From: JAWXTP01 sp044433415
GTDB taxonomy: Bacteria > Bacteroidota > Bacteroidia > Bacteroidales > Rikenellaceae
Direction: 5' to 3'
Assembly (NCBI GenBank): GCA_044433415.1
Contig: JAWXTP010000118.1
Coordinates: forward strand, 1-9,474
DNA length: 9,474 nt
Position numbers and translations under genes: made by a program. The notes beneath the pieces were generated by a model, which ran no database searches, was not told the DNA's origin, and saw only the letters and a list, made by a program, of their open reading frames with translations. Numbering within the stretch: the stretch's first letter is position 1; each line of letters opens with the position of its first letter. This document shows positions 1 to 7,263 of this stretch, in pieces.

Positions 1-1047
1 TTGATTAAATATCCCTATCAATGTATCACCGTAAAAGAAAGATAAATACGCCATTAAAAAGCCTGCTGTAATACAAATTACCATACCAATCTTTAATCCT
101 CGTTTTGTGCGATAGAAATCTTGCGCCCCAAAATTCTGAGCTACAAATACAGATATTGATTGCATAAATGCCATAGGTATAAGTATAATCGAGCTCACTA
201 ACTTTTCTGTAACTCCTACTGCTGCGGAAAATACTACACCAAACTTATTTACTACTAACATTACAAAAAGAAATGAAAGAGCGGTAAGTCCACTTTGAAG
301 AGCTACAGGTACACCTAATATAATAACACGTCTTATGTATTCTTTATTTAATTTAAATGCACGAAGATTAATTTGGTAATTAAACAGTGAGCGTTTACGG
401 ATTATATATATAGAAATTATGACACTAATACTTTGAGCTAAAACGGTTGCAATAGCAGCTCCTGAAGCGCCAAGACCAAAATAAGCAACTAATACTAAAT
501 CACCTATAATATTGGCAACACAGGCTATAGCTACAGCTAGAAGTGGTGTTTTAGAGTCTCCAAGTCCTCTAAAAATACTACCTAACACATTATATGCAAA
601 AATCATAGGTACACCTATTGCACTATAGAAAATATATCCTTTTGTTTGTTTTAACGCCACCTCAGGAGTATTCATACCTGCAACAATAATATCTCCAGAA
701 AGAATCATAATTATCATTACCAATAGTGATATTCCACAAAATAACACTACAGAATTTACAATTATTGCTCCTATTTCCTCTTCCTTTTTCTCCCCTTTTT
801 TTTGACCTATGAGAATTGTTGTCCCCATTGCAAATCCTGCACAAACAGATGTTAGAAAGTTTATCAGCTGACTGCCTGTAGATACAGCCGAAACATCATT
901 GATTTGAGCAAAATTACCAACAATAAACATATCTATTGCTCCATACATTACCTGTAAAAATAATGCAAACAGTATAGGCACAGTAAAAGTTACTAATGTC
1001 TTTGCAACCCCTCCATATATAAGGGAGTTTTCCTTTTTGTTACTCAT
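1..1047 (-). CDS. MATE-family efflux transporter, 3' end cut off by the window edge
   Basis: Probable inner-membrane antiporter that exports drugs or other organic compounds using a Na+ or H+ gradient. The frame is open from ATG at 1047 to the window edge, giving 349 residues; MATE proteins usually have about 440-460, so roughly 100 C-terminal residues lie outside. Seen in the translation: first-helix pattern PILFALFLQVMYGAIDMFIVGN (residues 24-45, with P24, Q32, D39 and G44), the signature FRGLGDSKTPLL (159-170) followed by NIIGDLVLV (179-187) and GASGAAIATVLAQ (193-205), then the second-half repeat opening GVPVALQSG (245-253) and SVFVAQNFGAQ (299-309). About nine hydrophobic helices are visible. 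It begins 7 bp after the response regulator stop on the same strand, so it is probably the third gene of the kinase-regulator operon. Family is clear; substrate cannot be read from sequence. Confidence 0.93.
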   Translation of the reverse strand, partial: MSNKKENSLIYGGVAKTLVTFTVPILFALFLQVMYGAIDMFIVGNFAQINDVSAVSTGSQLINFLTSVCAGFAMGTTILIGQKKGEKKEEEIGAIIVNSVVLFCGISLLVMIIMILSGDIIVAGMNTPEVALKQTKGYIFYSAIGVPMIFAYNVLGSIFRGLGDSKTPLLAVAIACVANIIGDLVLVAYFGLGASGAAIATVLAQSISVIISIYIIRKRSLFNYQINLRAFKLNKEYIRRVIILGVPVALQSGLTALSFLFVMLVVNKFGVVFSAAVGVTEKLVSSIILIPMAFMQSISVFVAQNFGAQDFYRTKRGLKIGMVICITAGFLMAYLSFFYGDTLIGIFNQ

Positions 1048-1054
1048 TTTAAGA

Positions 1055-1762
1055 TTATAAATTAATTAAAGCTGTGTACAGCTCATCTGCGTAATTTCTA
1101 CCTACGGGCAAGGCTTTTTCTGTACCTCCTGTCATCTTTACAGCTTGTTTAGTAAATGATGCAACATGCGACTTTGATATAGCAAAAGAACGGTGCATAC
1201 GAATAAATTCCGATGGTGGTAATAGTTCAATAAAGTTCTTGATACACATCTTTGTTACTACTCTACGGTTATTTTCGCAATGTACCTTTACATAGTTTGC
1301 TAATGCCTCTATATAAATTATCTCAGAATAATTTATTGTTACATTCTGATAATCAGCTTTAATCGTTATTGATCCATTAGATATATTATCACTACTAAAA
1401 GCGCGTGCATGTATGGCTGCAATCTGTTCTACTCGAGTTATAGCTGAGGCAAATCTTTCATATGAAAAAGGTTTATGAAGAAAATCTACAGCTCGAAGGT
1501 CATAACCCTCAAGAGCATAAGAGGCATGAGCTGTAGTAAATACTAAAAGTGATTCTTGGGGAATTTCTCGCGCTAAATCTAAACCTGAATACTCTTTCAT
1601 CTCTATATCGAGCAATACTAAGTCAGGCTTTTGTTCCTTTACAGCTTTTATTCCCAAAATTGGATTTGTATAGGTTGATAGCTCTATATCTGGATGATTT
1701 TGTAAATACCCAGATATAAGCGATAAAGCTAAAGGTTCATCATCTATGGCTATGCATCTCAT
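1055..1762 (-). CDS. LytTR-type response regulator (AgrA/LytR family)
   Basis: Cytoplasmic DNA-binding transcription regulator, 235 residues, a normal length for the family. The N-terminal receiver domain (about 1-120) has the acidic pair D7-D8, phosphoacceptor D52 in LVLLDIEM, the T76/T77 switch position and K97 in the DFLHKPF motif (93-99). The C-terminal LytTR DNA-binding domain (about 130-233) has IIYIEALANYVKVHC (148-162) and the typical EFIRMHRSFAIS (185-196). The start ATG overlaps the kinase stop as ATGA, indicating translational coupling and making the kinase upstream its obvious partner. LytTR regulators bind pairs of short direct repeats; plausible targets are its own operon and the divergent RND efflux operon, which is inference from position only. 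Confidence 0.96.
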   Translation of the reverse strand: MRCIAIDDEPLALSLISGYLQNHPDIELSTYTNPILGIKAVKEQKPDLVLLDIEMKEYSGLDLAREIPQESLLVFTTAHASYALEGYDLRAVDFLHKPFSYERFASAITRVEQIAAIHARAFSSDNISNGSITIKADYQNVTINYSEIIYIEALANYVKVHCENNRRVVTKMCIKNFIELLPPSEFIRMHRSFAISKSHVASFTKQAVKMTGGTEKALPVGRNYADELYTALINL

Positions 1763-2766
1763 AATTCAATATTAAGTGTTGTTTTATAAATATTACCTTC
1801 TTCATGACAGTCTAGAGTGTAACGTGAGGGGTAAAGCAATGATAATCTTTTTCGACAATTTTCTATACCTATACCTGTTGAATCTTCTGACGAAGAGAAA
1901 ATAGTATTCTGTGTTGTAAATGTTAGCTTCTTATTTTTAAGCTGTAAATAAATTTCTATATCCGAACTCTCAACTGAGGATACTCCGTATTTAAATAGGT
2001 TTTCCACAAAAGTAATGAATATCATTGAAGGTATGTATTGGCTATTATCGTCAATGTCGATCACAAAATTCACCCTTGTAAGTTCGCTTAGGCGTAAGGA
2101 GTGTAAATCTATTAATTCTTGTAAATACTCCACCTCTTCACATACCATAATCATCTCTTTATCAGTATTTTGATAGATGTATTTTACAATATTTGAAAAT
2201 TTCATTATCACCTTACCTGTTTTGTCAGAACCTGTAAAATTAAGCGTATATATAGTATTAAGAGTATTGAACATAAAATGTGGATTAATCTGAGACTTAT
2301 ACATAGCAAGTTCAGCCTTGCCTTTCTCAGCTTCTATATCTTGTCGTTCTATTTTATGTCTAAATAACTCAATTAAGAGTGAAAGCATCACAGTAAGACT
2401 TAAGTCTATAAAACACAAAATGTAAAGTACTTGATGGCGTACTTTAGTCACCATCTCTACAGGCAAGTAATCGTCAGCTTCTCGTAAGTCATTAACTCTG
2501 ATTAGAGAGAAAATATAGGTTAAAACTGCTATCAATAAGGCTACAAATATTGCTTTCTTATACTTATGTCTAAACAGATAGGTAACAAAGTTATAACGTC
2601 TATTAACAAAGTGTATCAAAACCATATATAACATCATCAAAAAAAAGAAATAAGGATCTTTTTCGATGATTTTGCTAGTAGGTATTAATACACAAATAAC
2701 TGGAACAAATATTAGATATATGCCCCAATCCATTATTCTTAATACTTTTTTTTCATTATCAATCAT
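1759..2766 (-). CDS. LytS/YehU-type membrane sensor histidine kinase
   Basis: Inner-membrane sensor kinase of 335 residues. Four hydrophobic segments are visible at about 13-31, 38-55, 71-90 and 112-134, with almost no extracytoplasmic domain, so the signal is probably sensed in or at the membrane. A short linker with helical, charged sequence (135-155) leads to the His_kinase domain: KSQINPHFMFNTLNTI (157-172) with phosphorylated H163. The ATP-binding part has an N-box FVENLFKYG (253-261, N256) and a glycine box STGIGIENCRKRLSLL (296-311). The N-box has Tyr at 260 where His is usual in this family. The ATG at 2766 is the first in-frame Met, but the predicted promoter nearly touches it; Met12 (ATG at 2733) is a reasonable alternative that keeps the first membrane helix. 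First gene of the minus-strand operon. Confidence 0.95.
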   Translation of the reverse strand: MIDNEKKVLRIMDWGIYLIFVPVICVLIPTSKIIEKDPYFFFLMMLYMVLIHFVNRRYNFVTYLFRHKYKKAIFVALLIAVLTYIFSLIRVNDLREADDYLPVEMVTKVRHQVLYILCFIDLSLTVMLSLLIELFRHKIERQDIEAEKGKAELAMYKSQINPHFMFNTLNTIYTLNFTGSDKTGKVIMKFSNIVKYIYQNTDKEMIMVCEEVEYLQELIDLHSLRLSELTRVNFVIDIDDNSQYIPSMIFITFVENLFKYGVSSVESSDIEIYLQLKNKKLTFTTQNTIFSSSEDSTGIGIENCRKRLSLLYPSRYTLDCHEEGNIYKTTLNIEL

Positions 2767-2770
2767 GTTG

Positions 2771-2801
2771 CAAAGGTAAAACTTATCGAGTTATCTACAA
2801 A
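2771..2801 (-). promoter_or_regulatory. Predicted Bacteroidetes-type promoter of the kinase-regulator-MATE operon
   Basis: On the minus strand, TTTG (2801-2798) is followed after exactly 19 bp by TACCTTTG (2778-2771), an exact match to the Bacteroidetes -33/-7 consensus TTTG-N19-21-TAnnTTTG. Only four bases (CAAC) separate the final G from the kinase ATG at 2766, so the predicted transcription start falls on or within a few bases of the start codon. Consensus match is seen; activity is inferred. Confidence 0.7.
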
Positions 2802-2822
2802 ATAAATTACATGTTTTATATC

Positions 2823-2853
2823 CCCCAAAATATGTTATTAATCACCAAACATA
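2823..2853. promoter_or_regulatory. Candidate operator: short repeats between the divergent promoters
   Basis: Two patterns overlap here. CCCCAAA (2823-2829) and CACCAAA (2843-2849) form an imperfect direct repeat exactly 20 bp apart, close to the two-helical-turn spacing used by LytTR regulators. TATGTT (2831-2836) and AACATA (2848-2853) form a perfect 6-bp inverted repeat with an 11-bp centre. A further AAATATGTT copy is shared by 2828-2836 and 2914-2922. The segment lies upstream of both promoters, where an activator could sit. Such short matches arise easily in AT-rich DNA, so this is a weak call. Confidence 0.25.
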
Positions 2854-2938
2854 AAACTATACTAATCTACTGATTTACAGTATATTAACATTAGTTAAGA
2901 AATATATCCTCTGAAATATGTTGTATGTATACACTCTC

Positions 2939-2969
2939 TTGTGGGTTGTTTTCTAGTAAATTACCTTTG
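2939..2969 (+). promoter_or_regulatory. Predicted Bacteroidetes-type promoter of the RND efflux operon
   Basis: TTG at 2939-2941 is followed after 20 bp by TACCTTTG at 2962-2969, an exact match to the -7 consensus TAnnTTTG, with a weaker -33 element (CTTG rather than TTTG). The predicted start is near 2974, giving a short AT-rich leader of roughly 36 nt before ATG at 3010 and no Shine-Dalgarno sequence, as is usual in Bacteroidetes. The imperfect -33 box would suit a promoter that needs an activator; that is inference. Confidence 0.65.
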
Positions 2970-3009
2970 TGAGAAAAGTTAAATTTTAATTAATAAAACA
3001 AATTCCAAA

Positions 3010-4116
3010 ATGAAAAAATCAAATCTTGTTTTCGTAGTGGTATTTTTTGCATCGGTAGTATTAACAACCTCATGCAAAGAGAATATACCTACACAAACGC
3101 AAAAGAGTTACAAAACCCTTGTGACTAAGAAGAGTAACGCATCAGTAAATACGCTCTATACCGCTTCAATTAGAGGTGAGCAATTTGTTGACATCCGTCC
3201 TCAAGTCTCAGGCGTTATCACTAAAATTGCAATTAGTGAAGGAGCGAAAATATCTAAGGGACAAACACTTTTTATAATCGACCAAGTGCCATATATCACA
3301 GCTGTAGAAGTTGCTAAAGCTAATGTTTCGAGTTCTACAGCAGCAGTAGCAACTGCTAAATTAAACGCCGAAAGTGCAGAGTCACTTTTAAAGGAAGAGG
3401 TGATTTCTAATATAGAGTTTCAAACTCTACAGAATACCCTACTATCAGCTAAGGCTTCTTTAGAAATGGCCAAAGCCGAAGAGAAAAATGCACTTAACAA
3501 CTTATCTTACACTATTGTAAAGAGCCCTGTAGATGGTGTTGCAGGTATGATAAATTATAGAGTGGGAGCTCTTGTAAGTTCGTCTATAGAGAATCCTTTA
3601 GTTAGTGTCTCTAACAATGATAAGATGTATGCTTATTTTTCAATTTCAGAATCAGCACTTTTAAATATGATAGAGCAAAGTGGTTCAACGAATAGTCTTA
3701 TCAAAGATATGGATGATGTGAGCCTGATTCTTAATAATGGAAGTACCTATGCTTACAAAGGTGAGGTTGATGCTATTAGTGGTATTATTGATGCATCTAC
3801 AGGCTCAGTTGGACTGAGAGCAATATTTGACAACCCAGAACAAATGCTTAGAGATGGTGGTAATGGTGCACTTTCAATTACTACTCTTTATGAAGATGTT
3901 ATTGTTATCCCTAAAGTTGCAACATACGAAATTCAAAATAAAATCTTTGTATTTAAAGTAATAGAAGGCAAGGCTGCTTCTGCTGAAATTGAAGTGATAC
4001 CAGAAGATAATGGGAACGAATATATCGTAACTGGTGGACTTAAAGAGTCTGAGGAAATACTTGCTGAAGGTGCAGGTCTTATGCGCGAAGGAACAGTTAT
4101 TAAAGCTCAAAATTAG
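3010..4116 (+). CDS. RND efflux periplasmic adaptor lipoprotein (AcrA/MexA-like membrane fusion protein)
   Basis: Links the inner-membrane RND pump to the outer-membrane channel in the periplasm. It has 368 residues, normal for the family. A signal sequence (K2-K3, hydrophobic 6-18) ends in TTSC with lipidated C22; the lipobox is slightly atypical because Thr rather than Leu is at -3. The first lipoyl half-motif is at about 58-92 (DIRPQVSGVITKIAISEGAK, then GQTLFIID), followed by an alanine-rich coiled-coil hairpin (about 95-165), and the second lipoyl half at 167-190 (TIVKSPVDGVAGMINYRVGA). The beta-barrel region spans about 200-290 (MYAYFSISES, then GSVGLRAIFDNPEQMLRDGG), and a membrane-proximal domain follows to the end. 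First gene of a three-gene operon; the pump starts 6 bp after its stop. It is preceded by its own predicted promoter and divergent from a two-component system. Confidence 0.96.
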   Translation: MKKSNLVFVVVFFASVVLTTSCKENIPTQTQKSYKTLVTKKSNASVNTLYTASIRGEQFVDIRPQVSGVITKIAISEGAKISKGQTLFIIDQVPYITAVEVAKANVSSSTAAVATAKLNAESAESLLKEEVISNIEFQTLQNTLLSAKASLEMAKAEEKNALNNLSYTIVKSPVDGVAGMINYRVGALVSSSIENPLVSVSNNDKMYAYFSISESALLNMIEQSGSTNSLIKDMDDVSLILNNGSTYAYKGEVDAISGIIDASTGSVGLRAIFDNPEQMLRDGGNGALSITTLYEDVIVIPKVATYEIQNKIFVFKVIEGKAASAEIEVIPEDNGNEYIVTGGLKESEEILAEGAGLMREGTVIKAQN

Positions 4117-4122
4117 AGGATT

Positions 4123-7100
4123 ATGAATATTAAAAGATTTATAGATAGACCCATACTGTCAGGTGTTATATCTGTCATGATAGTATTTTTAGGGGTCATA
4201 GGTTTAAATATGCTTCCTATAGAGCAATACCCAGAGATTGCGCCACCTACTATTAGTGTTTCTGCATCGTATACGGGTGCTAGTGCTGAAACGGTACAAA
4301 AAAGTGTGCTAGTTCCGTTAGAAGAAGCTATAAATGGTGTAGAGGATATGCTATATATGACCTCTACAGCTACAAGTACTGGTTCAGCAAGCATAAGTGT
4401 TTATTTCCGTCAAGGCACTGACCCTGACATGGCTACTGTGAATGTACAAACAAGGATAGCCTCAGCAGAAGGTCTTTTGCCTGCCGAAGTCACAAAGTCA
4501 GGAGTGACAGTTAAGAAACGTCAGTCTAGTAACTTAAAGATGATTTCTGTATATAGTCCTGATAATAGTTTTGACGATACTTTCATTACTAACTACATGA
4601 AAATAAATGTAGAACCCCGCATATCCCGTGTTACAGGAGTTGGTGATGTAGATGTTATGGGAGCTGAATATGCTTTACGTATTTGGTTAGACCCTATTAA
4701 AATGGCACAATACGATTTAATGCCCTCAGACATAACTGCTTTGTTAGATAAACAAAATGTAGAATACCCTACTGGTACTTTAGGTTATAACTCGGATGCC
4801 ACTTTTCAATATGAATTAAAATACAAGGGTAGACTGTCAGAAGAAATAAACTTTGAGAATATTACAGTTAAATCTCTTTCTAATGGTGAGGTATTAAGAT
4901 TAAAAGATGTTGCCAAAGTAGAATTAGGACTAAAAGAGTATGCTATTTTCAGTACTACTAACGGTAAAAATGGTCGTTCTTGTAGTATATCACAGACTTC
5001 GGGATCTAATGCTAACGAGGTGATTAAGGAAATAGATGCAGTTATTGAGGAGATACGTGCAGACTTACCTAAAGGACTTGAAATTGTGGATTTAATGAGT
5101 ACAAAAGATTTTCTTGATGCATCTATTAAGAATGTTATATGGACTCTTTTAGAAGCAATTTTATTGGTTATATTAGTAGTATATATATTCTTACAAAACT
5201 TCCGTTCTACCATCATTCCATCAGTTTCAATCGTTGTATCGCTTATTGGAACTTTTGCTCTACTTTATGCTTTTGGCTTTAGTATCAACTTATTAACTCT
5301 ATTTGCTCTGGTATTAGTAATAGGTACGGTGGTAGATGATGCTATTGTAGTGGTCGAAGCAGTACAAAGTAAATTTGATAGTGGTTATCGTTCTGCTTAT
5401 GAAGCGACAGTTGATGCAATGGGTGGTATTACTTCCGCTCTTGTTACAACTACTATAGTATTTATGGCGGTATTTATACCCGTTTGTTTTATGAGTGGAA
5501 CTACAGGTACTTTCTATACTCAATTTGGTGTAACAATGGCAATTGCAGTAGCAATATCTACGGTTAACGCCTTAACTCTTTCTCCCGCTTTATGTGCCCT
5601 AATTATGACACCTCACAGAGATGTGGCAAGTGGTGAAAAAGCTAATTTCTCTTATCGTTTCCATGTAGCTTTTGATGAAGCCTTTAATGGTATCGTAAAT
5701 AAATATAAAAATCAAGTTTTCTTTTTCTTGAAATACAAAAACTTTTCTTTTGTTCTTGTATTAGTAGCTTGTGCTGGTCTTTTTTATTTTATGACTACGA
5801 CTAGAACTTCACTAGTGCCTAATGAGGATACAGGCATTTGTTTTGTCATGGTTCAAACGCCTCCTGGATATAGTCACGCTGAGACTACAAAAGTAATGAA
5901 TGAAATTGAAGCGTGTATTAAGGATTTAGATGAAATTCAAATATACTCAAAAGTTATAGGCGTAAGTATGCTTGCTTCTCAAGGGTCTAATAATGGTATG
6001 TTTATTATTAAATTAAAGAATTGGGACAAAAGACCAGATAAGGAACAAAGTGTTGATGCCGTGACAGCAAAAATTTACGCACTTACAGCTAATATCACTT
6101 CTGCTCAGATTATTGTCATAGCACCTCCTATGATTACGGGTTTTGGTATGAGTAATGGTTTTGAAGTTCACGTCCAAGACCGTAAAGGTGGCACTGTAGA
6201 AGATTTAACTTTATATGCAAATAATTTCATTAATGCACTTTCAGAGCGTGATGAAATTGCACGTGCTCAAACTACCTTTAGTATTGCTTTTCCTCAGTAC
6301 CTTGTAGATGTAGATGCAGCTATGTGTGAACGTAATGGAGTATCACCAGATGATGTTTTAAGTACAATATCTGGATATATAGGTGGTTCTTACTCTTCAA
6401 ATATGAATAAATTTTCTAAACTATATCGTGTTGTGATGCAAGCCTCGATAGACAGACGTATAGATTTAAAGTCTTTAGAAAACATGTATGTACGCAATTC
6501 TAGTGGCAACATGTCTCCAATTAGTCAGTATGTTAAACTTGAAAAAATTTATGGTGCTCAAGCTCTTTATCGTTATAATCTATTCCCTTCTATATCAGTA
6601 AATGGTACACCTGCGGATGGTTATAGTTCTGGTCAAGCTATTGCAGCTGTAGAAGAAGTGGCTCGTGAAACTCTACCTGTAGGTTATGGATATGAGTTTG
6701 GTGGTCTTACACGAGAAGAGTCAGGGGCAACAGGTTCTTCTGTTATAATTTACGCTATCTGTATCGCATTTGTATATCTTATCCTATGCGCACTTTATGA
6801 ATCAATATTTATTCCTTTAGCAGTAATCCTCTCTATACCATTTGGTTTATTTGGAAGTTTTTTATTTGCTAATATATTTGGGCTAACTAATGATATCTAT
6901 ATGCAAACAGGACTTATTATGCTTATTGGTTTACTTGCCAAAACCGCTATCCTTTTAACTGAATATGCTTCTGAGCGCCGTCGTCAAGGGTTGACTATCT
7001 CACAAGCAGCTATTCAGGCAGCTAAAGTAAGGCTTCGCCCTATACTTATGACCTCGCTTACTCTTATTATTGGCATGTTGCCTCTAGTATTCGCTACAGG

Positions 7101-7257
7101 AGTAGGTGCCAATGGAAATATCTCGTTAGGAGTGGGAGTAGTAGGCGGTATGTTGATAGGTACTATTTCATTGGTATTTATAGTACCTGCACTCTTTGTA
7201 ATATTCCAGAATATTGAAGAGCGATTGATTCCGAAACGTATAATAACTAAAAAGTAG
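4123..7257 (+). CDS. RND multidrug efflux pump, inner-membrane subunit (HAE1/AcrB-like)
   Basis: Proton-driven exporter of hydrophobic and amphiphilic compounds, acting as a trimer in the inner membrane. Its 1044 residues match the family length closely. Seen: TM1 at about 10-30 followed by MLPIEQYPEIAPP, a first large periplasmic loop to about 335, TM2-6, TM7 at about 541-557, a second large loop, TM8 at about 873-893, and TM9-12. The proton-relay residues are all present: D405-D406 in VGTVVDDAIVVVE (TM4), K940 in GLLAKTAILLTEYA (TM10) and the Arg/Thr of KVRLRPILMTS (968-978, TM11). K940 has the same number as in E. coli AcrB. This pattern points to drug (HAE1) rather than heavy-metal (HME) export. 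The gene is intact. It lies 6 bp from both neighbours, so the tripartite pump is probably made from one mRNA. The actual substrate cannot be inferred. Confidence 0.98.
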   Translation: MNIKRFIDRPILSGVISVMIVFLGVIGLNMLPIEQYPEIAPPTISVSASYTGASAETVQKSVLVPLEEAINGVEDMLYMTSTATSTGSASISVYFRQGTDPDMATVNVQTRIASAEGLLPAEVTKSGVTVKKRQSSNLKMISVYSPDNSFDDTFITNYMKINVEPRISRVTGVGDVDVMGAEYALRIWLDPIKMAQYDLMPSDITALLDKQNVEYPTGTLGYNSDATFQYELKYKGRLSEEINFENITVKSLSNGEVLRLKDVAKVELGLKEYAIFSTTNGKNGRSCSISQTSGSNANEVIKEIDAVIEEIRADLPKGLEIVDLMSTKDFLDASIKNVIWTLLEAILLVILVVYIFLQNFRSTIIPSVSIVVSLIGTFALLYAFGFSINLLTLFALVLVIGTVVDDAIVVVEAVQSKFDSGYRSAYEATVDAMGGITSALVTTTIVFMAVFIPVCFMSGTTGTFYTQFGVTMAIAVAISTVNALTLSPALCALIMTPHRDVASGEKANFSYRFHVAFDEAFNGIVNKYKNQVFFFLKYKNFSFVLVLVACAGLFYFMTTTRTSLVPNEDTGICFVMVQTPPGYSHAETTKVMNEIEACIKDLDEIQIYSKVIGVSMLASQGSNNGMFIIKLKNWDKRPDKEQSVDAVTAKIYALTANITSAQIIVIAPPMITGFGMSNGFEVHVQDRKGGTVEDLTLYANNFINALSERDEIARAQTTFSIAFPQYLVDVDAAMCERNGVSPDDVLSTISGYIGGSYSSNMNKFSKLYRVVMQASIDRRIDLKSLENMYVRNSSGNMSPISQYVKLEKIYGAQALYRYNLFPSISVNGTPADGYSSGQAIAAVEEVARETLPVGYGYEFGGLTREESGATGSSVIIYAICIAFVYLILCALYESIFIPLAVILSIPFGLFGSFLFANIFGLTNDIYMQTGLIMLIGLLAKTAILLTEYASERRRQGLTISQAAIQAAKVRLRPILMTSLTLIIGMLPLVFATGVGANGNISLGVGVVGGMLIGTISLVFIVPALFVIFQNIEERLIPKRIITKK

Positions 7258-7263
7258 AAGATT

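Noticed and set aside
662..844. Minus-strand open frame of 60 codons
   Set aside because: It is an out-of-frame shadow inside the MATE gene, which has clear family motifs in its own frame.
2767..3009. Small gene in the divergent intergenic region
   Set aside because: The region has frequent stops in the frames I inspected and is accounted for by two promoters and a possible operator.
3073..3081. Surface-export signal after the adaptor lipoprotein Cys (C-K-E-N)
   Set aside because: Only one acidic residue follows the Cys, and the adaptor is expected to face the periplasm; this is too weak to call.
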